A stretch of 64,000 bases of DNA from Coleofasciculus sp. FACHB-T130. Its GTDB lineage: Bacteria; Cyanobacteriota; Cyanobacteriia; Cyanobacteriales; FACHB-T130. A program made the position numbers and the translations under genes. Positions 43,474 through 51,400 of this stretch are shown in pieces. The stretch lies in assembly GCF_014695375.1 (NCBI RefSeq), contig NZ_JACJOG010000002.1, forward strand, positions 1 to 64,000, read 5' to 3'. Every line of letters starts with the position of its first letter. Positions within the stretch are counted from its first letter, which is position 1. A model generated the notes under the pieces. It did not search any database. It saw nothing but the letters and a program-made list of their open reading frames with translations, and had not been told where the DNA came from.

Positions 43474-44604
43474 ATGCGTAAAATGAATCTATATAATAAG
43501 GATAGCTGTGACTGGCTTAATTCCGAGCAAAAATTGCTTTTGCGGGCAGCACTGTTGCAGGGAGAAGAGGCAATTGATTCTTGGAATCAATGGAAAGCAT
43601 CTGCCGATATTGAGAATCTCGATGTAGAATCCTATCGATTGCTGCCTTTACTTTATCGCAACTTATCCGCACATGGCGTGACGGATCTGCATATGGCAAG
43701 ACTGAAGGGAGTTTACCGACGCACATGGTGTGAAACCCAAGTTTTGTTGCAACAAATCGCAGCTATTATCAGTTGTTTTCAGAATGATGGTATCACAACA
43801 ATGCTGCTCAAGGATGCAGCTTTGAATATACATTATTACAAAGATTATGGCTCCCGAATGATACATAATTTTGATCTTTTAGTTCATCCAACAGATGCTT
43901 TAGCAGCCATAAGTTTGTTACAAAAAATTGGCTGGAGAGCTAAAGAAAAAATACCAGTTAAAATTACGCCTTTCTCTCATAATCTAGGATTTGAGAATGA
44001 ATTAAAACAACAGTTTAATCTTCGCTGGCATCTGTTCGCAGATGGTTTTCAAAAAGATGCTGAAAAATATTTCTGGGATAGTGCGATATTAACCAACCTG
44101 GATGACTTACCAACTTATGTTTTAAATCCTACCGAGCAGCTATTGTACGTTTGTGTATATGGAGGAATGAGTAATTTTGTTTTTCCAATTAGTCGGCTAG
44201 CTGATGCCGCAATACTTCTTAACTCATACCAATCAGAAATTGATTGGAACCGACTGGTAGCTTTAGCCCAAAACTACCGCTTAATTTTGCCCCTACAAAA
44301 TGTATTGACGAAATTACATGAAATCCTAAATACGCCAATCCCTCTGTCGATTTTACAAGAAGTACAAAATATACCAATTTCTAAATTTGAGCGCAGCGAA
44401 TATCAGCTCACGAGTAGACCAGAAAAATCAGTCCACGAGCGTTTGATAAGCAGATATCTACAATATTCAAGAGCAGTAAATACAGATAATTTTAAATTAA
44501 ACTTTTTAGGTTTTCCTAGATATCTACAATATATCTGGGGTTTGGAACACTTATGGGAAGTTCCATTGCAAGCAATGATTCGGGGTATAAAAAGGCTCTG
44601 GTAA
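43474..44604 (+). CDS. PF14907-type nucleotidyltransferase-like protein
   Basis: 376 residues; a second ATG three codons in is equally possible. It shares the layout of the gene at 36802: SYRLLPLLYRNLSAHG, then DGITTMLLKDAALNIHYYKD, SRMIHNFDLLVHPTDALAAI with NFDL in place of WDLD, RWHLFADGFQKDAEKYFWDS and the C-terminal helical part. The replacement of WDLD by NFDL leaves one acid less, so catalysis may be altered. It closes the cluster that began with its relative. No terminator is clear in the 220 bp before htpX. Confidence 0.75.
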   Translation: MRKMNLYNKDSCDWLNSEQKLLLRAALLQGEEAIDSWNQWKASADIENLDVESYRLLPLLYRNLSAHGVTDLHMARLKGVYRRTWCETQVLLQQIAAIISCFQNDGITTMLLKDAALNIHYYKDYGSRMIHNFDLLVHPTDALAAISLLQKIGWRAKEKIPVKITPFSHNLGFENELKQQFNLRWHLFADGFQKDAEKYFWDSAILTNLDDLPTYVLNPTEQLLYVCVYGGMSNFVFPISRLADAAILLNSYQSEIDWNRLVALAQNYRLILPLQNVLTKLHEILNTPIPLSILQEVQNIPISKFERSEYQLTSRPEKSVHERLISRYLQYSRAVNTDNFKLNFLGFPRYLQYIWGLEHLWEVPLQAMIRGIKRLW

Positions 44605-44827
44605 GAGCGATCGCTTTCACCTGAAAAGAGATGAAGAAAACCAGGGTTGGAAGCGATCGCCATCAATGCACTAGCAGATAACTATAAGCGTCTCCTAAAG
44701 CCCTTTACACATTTCCCTACCAGCCGGAAGAGGCAAGTCTCATACATGAGATAGAGCCTAGACACTCCAGAATCTGAGAACTTAAGAACAAATAAAGAAA
44801 ATCTTCAACAACTGCTTTCTAATCATC

Positions 44828-45718
44828 ATGTTTGGAAACCAAATTAAGACAGCAGCGTTGCTGGGACTCCTCAGCGGTCTTCTGGTTCTGGGTGGCTATT
44901 ATCTGGTAGGCAACGAGCAGGGGCTATACCTAGGTCTGGCTTTTGCTGCATTCAGTAGTTTTAGCTCCTGGTACTATTCTGACCAAGCCGCCTTGATGGC
45001 GTATCGCGCCCAACCGCTAGAGCGTCAGGAGGCTCCAGAACTCTACGATATGGTAGCTTCTTTGAGCCAAAGGGCGGGGATTCCCATGCCGAAACTGTTT
45101 TCAGTGCCAACCAAATCCCCCAATGCTTTTGCAACCGGACGAGATCCGGATCATGCTTCTGTGGCAGTGACTCAAGGGATTATAGAATTACTCTCCCGCG
45201 AAGAACTTGAAGGTGTTTTGGCTCACGAACTTACCCACGTCAAAAACCGCGACACTTTAACTCAGGCAGTTGTAGGCACCATCGCTGGAGCGATTACTTT
45301 TGTCGGACGGATTCTCACTTTGGGAGCGCTCTACGGCCCTGTCACCCGCGATGACCGCCGAGGTGGAAACGCTTTGGGTGCCTTGTTTCTAATCGTTTTG
45401 GCTCCTATTACTGCGGCGCTAATCCAGTTTGCGATTTCCCGCACCAGGGAGTATTCTGCTGACTTGGGTTCGGCTGAAATCACGGGGAATCCTTTGGCGC
45501 TTGCCAGTGCGTTGGAGAAGCTTGAGGCAATGGGTCATCAGATTCCGATGAACGGCAATCCCACGATGTCGCCGCTACTGATTGTCAATCCTATCTCGAC
45601 AAAAGGGTTGCAATCTCTTTTCCGTACCCATCCCCCGACTGAGGATCGGATTCGTCGTCTCGTAGAATTGGCTCAGCAACAAAAGCAACAAAAGCAAATG
45701 ACTCCAGCAATCGCATAA
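44828..45718 (+). CDS. htpX: HtpX-type M48 membrane metalloprotease
   Basis: 296 residues. Two N-terminal membrane helices (LLGLLSGLLVLGGYYLVGNE and a second at about 34-50) precede the zinc site HELTH at 133-137 within LAHELTHVKNRD. A glutamate ligand is expected in the later SRTREYSADLGSAE. A further hydrophobic pair follows (AVVGTIAGAITFVGRILTLG, then LFLIVLAPITAALIQFAISR). HtpX degrades misfolded membrane proteins, with its active site on the cytoplasmic face. An intrinsic terminator follows the stop. Confidence 0.95.
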   Translation: MFGNQIKTAALLGLLSGLLVLGGYYLVGNEQGLYLGLAFAAFSSFSSWYYSDQAALMAYRAQPLERQEAPELYDMVASLSQRAGIPMPKLFSVPTKSPNAFATGRDPDHASVAVTQGIIELLSREELEGVLAHELTHVKNRDTLTQAVVGTIAGAITFVGRILTLGALYGPVTRDDRRGGNALGALFLIVLAPITAALIQFAISRTREYSADLGSAEITGNPLALASALEKLEAMGHQIPMNGNPTMSPLLIVNPISTKGLQSLFRTHPPTEDRIRRLVELAQQQKQQKQMTPAIA

Positions 45719-45751
45719 TGTGCAAGCAGTGCTGGTGATGCTTGATTTTAG

Positions 45752-45773
45752 CCGGTGGTAACGCCGGTTTTTT
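45752..45773 (+). terminator. Intrinsic terminator after htpX
   Basis: Six-bp stem CCGGTG-GTAA-CGCCGG, with a GNRA tetraloop, followed by TTTTTT. It lies 33 bases after the htpX stop and inside the extended frame of the next gene, which argues that the next gene starts after it. Confidence 0.88.
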
Positions 45774-45798
45774 ATTGAATGAGGATGCTAAACCGGAG

Positions 45799-46554
45799 AT
45801 GTCTCGCGTTTCGATTATTATTCCCACGCTGAATGAGGCGACGTGCTTGGAACGCACGCTGCGCCAGTTGAATTTGCTAGATCCTCCAGCTTGGGAAGTG
45901 CTGGTGGTAGATGGGGGAAGTGACGATGAGACAGTTGCGATCGCCCAGCGGATCTTACAAGCGATCGCCCCGTCATCTCAAGCGCGTGTCCTCTGTTGTG
46001 ATGTTCGCGGACGTTCAGTGCAGATGAACCGAGGCGCAGAGGCGGCGACGGGAGATATCCTGTGCTTCTTACACGCAGATACTTCGGTTCCAGATGATTT
46101 TGTGGCAGTGGTTGAGCAAACTTTAGCCGATCCATCTGTTGCTGGCGGCGGGTTTATTTCTTTGATGACAGGTTCCCAGACGACGCGCTGGGGAGTTTCG
46201 CTGCATAATTACCTCAAAACTTACTACGCGCCGCTGCTTTTCCGACCTCGTTTGTTTTTTCAGGGGTTGCGATTGTTATTTGGCGATCAGGTGATGTTTT
46301 GTCGTCGCGCCGATTTCTGGAAATGTGGCGGATTTGATCCGGCATTGCCAATTATGGAGGAAGCGGATTTGTGCCTGAAGTTGGTGCAACGAGGTCGGAT
46401 TCGTCAAGTGAATCGAGTTGTGCAAAGTAGCGATCGCCGTGTGGCAAAATGGGGTTCGCTGAAGGCTACCGCGATATATCTCTACATCGGCTTTCTTTGG
46501 GGTATCGGCGTTGAAGCAACTTACCTGAAAAAGTTTTATGAGGAAATTCGCTAA
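45799..46554 (+). CDS. GT2-like glycosyltransferase (TIGR04283 type)
   Basis: 251 residues from the chosen ATG. A start at 45742 would read through a clear intrinsic terminator, so it is rejected. Motifs: VSIIIPTLNEATCLERTLRQ, LVVDGGSDDETVAIAQRIL, GRSVQMNRGAEAATGDILCF and DTSVPDDF after LHA. Lower half: LFFQGLRLLFGDQVMFCRRA, then GFDPALPIMEEADLCLKLVQ and RVAKWGSLKATAIYLYIGFL. The family name comes from arsenosugar-associated enzymes, but no arsenic gene is visible here, so the acceptor is open. Confidence 0.85.
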   Translation: MSRVSIIIPTLNEATCLERTLRQLNLLDPPAWEVLVVDGGSDDETVAIAQRILQAIAPSSQARVLCCDVRGRSVQMNRGAEAATGDILCFLHADTSVPDDFVAVVEQTLADPSVAGGGFISLMTGSQTTRWGVSLHNYLKTYYAPLLFRPRLFFQGLRLLFGDQVMFCRRADFWKCGGFDPALPIMEEADLCLKLVQRGRIRQVNRVVQSSDRRVAKWGSLKATAIYLYIGFLWGIGVEATYLKKFYEEIR

Positions 46555-46600
46555 TTCGTTATTAGTTATAGAATCTGTTTAATTTCCCATAATAAAAGAA

Positions 46601-46675
46601 CCCCACCCCCCAACCCCTCCCCGCTTGCGGGGAGGGGAGCCAGAGCCGCAGGCGTTGGCGGGGTGGGATTCCGGG
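46601..46675. repeat. GC-rich hairpin repeat between convergent genes
   Basis: Perfect 11-bp stem CCCCTCCCCGC/GCGGGGAGGGG (46614-46624, 46627-46637) with a 2-nt loop, embedded in an outer CCCCACCCC/GGGGTGGG pair. This is a repeat type found dispersed in cyanobacteria. It lies between the glycosyltransferase and DUF547 genes and could block both transcripts. Confidence 0.75.
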
Positions 46676-46732
46676 GAGTGGGTAATTACTGAATTTGATA
46701 TCAAAGTGCATCTGCTGTCGCTCAACTAACAA

Positions 46733-47437
46733 CTAATAACTCTTTTTTTCATTCAGATTCCAGTCGTAATAGAGATAGGAAATCGGCGTTGAAGCGTCAA
46801 GAGGCACGTCGGTTTTTAAATACAAGCGGATGTATTCAGGAATTGAAGGTGCGACTTTCAGTAAATCGCTCTTGTACCACTTGAAAATTTTGCTACAGTA
46901 AAGCGTTCCCGTTTGGAAATCGTAGCGAACTTTATCGGGATTATTGATAAAACGGCTGGCGTCATCCTCTAACTGAGTCCGCACCGATTCCGGAAAGTAT
47001 GCACCGTTTCGCAACAACGGACAACCGATGGATGCACAAACAAGGGCGAAGTGGATGAGGGGTTCGTCAAATTCGCGCCGGAGAATGTCATGTTCGATTT
47101 GATTGAGGCTGTAGCGCTTACCTGCAAAGGAATAGACGGGACGGATAAAGAACAACAGGAAGGCAATCCAGTTGGGAATTCCTAAAATCTTCGGTCGGAT
47201 GGAGGGGATGGGATAGCGTTCTAGAACTTGATTGATCGCGATCGCATTATATAAATTCAGCCACAGCGCTAACCGTTCATCTAGGTTGGGATAATCCCCC
47301 AAATCTACTTCCTGCAAGGAATTCAGCCATTGTGAAAGCGCTTGCGATCGCTCTGAAGACCAAGCATGATAATCGACGCGACCTTCTAGATCCACGTATC
47401 GGCGCAGTAGCTCATCCCAAACTGTAAAGTCGATCAT
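46733..47437 (-). CDS. DUF547 domain-containing protein
   Basis: 234 residues. DUF547 hallmarks: VDYHAWSSERSQALSQWLNS, then LWLNLYNAIAINQVLERYPI, and the pattern YSLNQIEHDILRREFDEPLI, HFALVCASIGCPLLRN, which carries the conserved C and H residues of the family (HFALVCAS, GCP). It is soluble with no signal peptide. The activity is undefined; resemblance to papain-like folds has been suggested for the family. It stands alone, convergent to the glycosyltransferase. Confidence 0.88.
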   Translation of the reverse strand: MIDFTVWDELLRRYVDLEGRVDYHAWSSERSQALSQWLNSLQEVDLGDYPNLDERLALWLNLYNAIAINQVLERYPIPSIRPKILGIPNWIAFLLFFIRPVYSFAGKRYSLNQIEHDILRREFDEPLIHFALVCASIGCPLLRNGAYFPESVRTQLEDDASRFINNPDKVRYDFQTGTLYCSKIFKWYKSDLLKVAPSIPEYIRLYLKTDVPLDASTPISYLYYDWNLNEKKSY

Positions 47438-48444
47438 GGCTCAATACTTTCTCCGAGCGGACAAATCTAACCCCATATTAGAGTTACTCCCAAAACCCGC
47501 CAAGAAATAAATTTCTACAGCTTATATCCAAAGTTTTTTTTAATGGACTGAAATCTTTATCTAGTCAGTATGAGACTCCTATGCAAAAGGAATTTGGCTA
47601 TTAGCCAGAGATTTTTATCTCTGGAGGTATTGCGACTGATGCAAGATGTGTGGTTCCCTATAAGTGAAGGAAGAACAACTAACCTTTCCTCTTCTTTTAG
47701 AGGATGTTTTGAAAGGTAGGGTTAGTTGGAAAAAAGCTCACAAAGCGGAAGCTGAAATTGCAAACATTAACACCACGCGCACGCGAATGACTAGCGCATA
47801 TTAAGCGCAATCTAACGTGTGTTTATCTGGCGATTATCAAAGAATACTCGAAACATCGGAGGCTTTTATCTATATAGCTATTACTCGGATTATAACTGCA
47901 TAACAAACATTGTCTTTGACTTATTTAAATTTTAAAGAAACCTTTCTTGGTTTGATGTTTACCAATCGCTTAAGTGTTCAACCCTTTATTTTTGGTAATT
48001 AATCTATAAAAATAGAAATCATAGGCAAACAATAAGTTTTATTATTAACAATTATTTAATTGATTAAAAGCTGATAAAAACATGGGTTAAGCTATCGAAC
48101 AGTAAAAGTATCTCCTTGTAAGGGGTTCAAAATTTGCTCTGCTGCAAGGGACAAAAAAACCTTATAGTGCTTCTCGCTTGAGTGAAGCACACTCAAGCCC
48201 TAACTTCCAATAGAGTTCCTGGAATCGAGAAACGGGCTAATTTCAAAGCCTCTCTCTGATTTTAAAGAAAGAGCAAAACTTTACCGTATATACGTGAGAA
48301 CGGCTATATTATTTTTCTTCTACCTAGAGTGCACCAAAAGAACTACTCACTGTACTTATAGCCTCGTAATAACGTCTCCTAATAACGACAAATAATTCGT
48401 TATCCGGCATCTGGAGAGCGAGAAATAATCAAAGGAAAAAATGC
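47438..48444. other. Long gene-free stretch upstream of the CHAT-STAND gene
   Basis: About 1 kb of AT-rich DNA between divergent genes. I see no coding frame with support. Structures present: a perfect 8-bp hairpin CCAGAGAT-TTTT-ATCTCTGG (47605-47624), an imperfect inverted repeat at 47676-47729 (AACTAACC against GGTTAGTT), and two overlapping hairpins at 48167-48198. The unusual length suggests a long leader, a small RNA, or remains of decayed genes. Confidence 0.5.
48167..48198 (+). promoter_or_regulatory. Two mutually exclusive hairpins upstream of the CHAT-STAND gene
   Basis: Hairpin A pairs GTGCTTC (48167-48173) with GAAGCAC (48184-48190). Hairpin B pairs GCTTGAGTG (48176-48184) with CACTCAAGC (48190-48198). 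They share bases and cannot form together. No T tract follows, so a transcription-attenuator role is not shown; mRNA switching is possible if the promoter lies upstream. Confidence 0.3.
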
Positions 48445-51400
48445 ATGAATGTCTTTGAGTTCGAGATTACCATCCAGAGCAAATCCGGCGATAGTAGCTG
48501 GCCTATTGTTGTCAGGTGTAAGCAACCGGATGGACTAACCATCCATTCAAAAGAGACTCTTGAGCTAAGTCAGGATGACTTTAACGAACTCACTCAACAG
48601 CAAGAAAACGAGAGGGAATACGGCACCCTACTAGGCAAAGCCCTGTTTCGAGGGGCTGTCTATGACACCTTTGTTCGTGCCCTATCCAAGAGCAGTCAGG
48701 ACTGTCGCCTGCGAATTTTGCTATCGATTGAAGCGGCTGACAACGACGAAGTGAAGACCTTGCATTGGGAAAGGCTGTGTGCTCCGATTGATGCCGACGA
48801 GGATTGGGATCTTTTAGCCCGCGACCAGCGCGTTCCCTTTTCCCTGTACATTCCCACTGTTATCGATCGCCGCTTTCCCCCGATTGGGCGGCGGGACTTG
48901 CGGGCACTGGTGCTGGTAGCGAGTCCCTCTAATATCGGTAAGTTTCAATTAGCACCTTTTGACGTTGAAGCTGTCTTATCTGGAGTCAAGGAAGCGCTTG
49001 GTGATATTCCTTACGAAATTTTGGCAAATGATGTTGCAGGTGCTATCGGACCCCCAACGCTACAAGAACTGTCTAAGCAACTGACTAACTCTAAGAAGCC
49101 ATACACCTTGCTGCACTTTGTCGCCCACGGCAAGCTGATGGATAACGGAGAAACTGTTCTGTACTGGGCAAAAGCCGATAACCAAGTTCAGCCAGTGACT
49201 GGGGAAGAATTACTCTCAGAGTTGAAGAATATCGGTAATCATCAGAGGAGCTTACCTCACTTTGCCTTTCTCTGCACTTGCGAAAGTGCCGACCCCAGAG
49301 CAGAAGCAGGATTAGGGGGATTAGGTCAGCGATTGGTCAGAAATTTGGGGATGCCTGCTGTAGTAGCGATGACTCGCAAGGTGAGCGTAGAGACAGGCTT
49401 GGCTCTAGGACAGAGCTTTTATCGACGACTTAGAGAGTCCGGAGAGGTAGATACGGCGCTACAAGAGGCAACAGCCGGACTGGGAAAACGCCACGATATT
49501 GCTGTCCCAGCTCTGTTTAGCCGCTTGGGTGGGCGTCCCTTATTTAGCGATCGCCTTGACGATCGGGATTTAACTGACGAGGAAATCGACTATGGTATTG
49601 GCAAGCTGAGCCAACTCCTTCAAGAACGCGCCCCTCATGCCTCCGTACTCAAGGAGAGCTTTAAAAGGCAGGTAGAGACGCTCAACGGTACCAAAGGAGC
49701 CGAGTCACGCATAGCGAGTGAACAGCGCCAGCAGGCAATAGTAGAGATCGATAACCTGTGCGATCAAGTCCTGGAAATTAGCTTTGATGCTCTGGCAGCT
49801 TTAGGCAAAGAACCACCAGAATACAAGGCTGAGTGTCCTTTTCCGGGTCTATCTTCCTTTGCTGAGGAACAATACCATAAGTTCTTTTTTGGGCGCGATG
49901 AGCTGATTAGAGACTTACAAAAGGAACTGGCGAAGGATAATTTCTTAGCGGTTATCGGTGCTTCGGGCAGCGGCAAGTCATCAGTGGTACTAGCTGGACT
50001 GATTCCTAAGCTTAAACAGGAGCCAAGCCTACAGTCGGTTCGCATCACACCAAGCAACGAGCCGCTCAAACAATTAGAAATACTGTTAAAGGTATCCCAA
50101 CAGCATTCGGTACTGGTGGTAGACCAATTTGAGGAACTGTTCACCCTCTGCGAGGATAAAGCCAATCGCCAAGAATTTATCGACAAGTTGTTACACCTTG
50201 CCTCCCGGCGGAAAGTTGTGATTACGATGCGGGCGGACTTTTTAGGAGAGTGTACCTTCTACCCCGAACTGAGAAAGCGGATTGAAACCCGACAAAAATT
50301 GGTTGGACCGATGGAACCTGCCGAACTAATTACAGCGATGAAGATGCAGGCAGATAGGGGAGGGTTGCGCTTTGAAACTGGCTTGAGCCACTCGATTCTC
50401 AATGATGTGCAAGGAGAGCCTGGGGCAATGCCACTGCTGCAATATGCGTTGCAGGAACTGTGGAAGCGGCGGCGGGGGCGCTGGATGTGCGATGAGGAGT
50501 ACCAATCTATCGGTAGAGTTCACCAGGCGATCGCTAAAACTGCTGATGATTTTTACAATAGCCTCCCAGCTAAGCAACAAGAGCAAGTCCAGAATATTTT
50601 CTTGCGCTTAACTCGCTTGGATAAGAATGCCATCCAGGGAGAGAAGCGACGGGACACCCGCCAGCGAGTGGAACTAGAGGATTTGGTGCCGAGTGGGAGC
50701 AATCTGGCCCAGACGAAGAAGTTGGTACAGCAGCTAGCTGGTGAAGGGGTACGGCTAGTCGTCACCAGTCGGAACCAAACTACCGGGAAGGAAGAAGTAG
50801 AAGTCGCCCATGAAGCTTTAATCCGCTATTGGCCAACATTGAAGGAGTGGTTGAGCCAGAACCGCAGCGATTTGCAACTCCGAGAAACGATATGTCAGGC
50901 GGCAGAAGATTGGCACCAGCACCAAAAGCAACCAGACCAAGACAGCTATTTAATCCATCAGGGCGGAAGATTAGAAGATGCACAAGTGCTGTTGAAACAG
51001 CCCAAATTTGTGCATCTCAACCAAGAAGAAGCTGAATATGTCTTGGCTTGTTTGGAGCGGCGCGATCGCATCCGCAGGCAAGAAAAACAACGCAGACATC
51101 GCCTGCTTTTCGCCGCTGTCAGCTCAGCTTTTGTCTTTGCTGGATTTGCTATCTTTGCTGCATATCAGTGGCGGCAAGCAGACAGTGCGACGCAGGAAGC
51201 AAAAAATGCGAAGCAGCAAACAGAAAGTGCGAAGCAGCAAACAGAAATCGAGCGAATTCAGGCGTTAAGTACTTCCTCAGAAGCTCAGTTAGCAACAAAT
51301 CAATTAGAAACATTGATCGGAAGTTTACAAGCTGCCAAAGGAGTTAAGAAACTGGGGCTGTCACAAACAACCTTAACGAATAAAGTCTTAACGAATAAAG

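Noticed and set aside
51008-51347. Plus-strand frames of 86 and 99 residues within the CHAT-STAND gene
   Set aside because: They are out-of-frame readings of the transmembrane and coiled-coil linker region, whose repeats keep them open.
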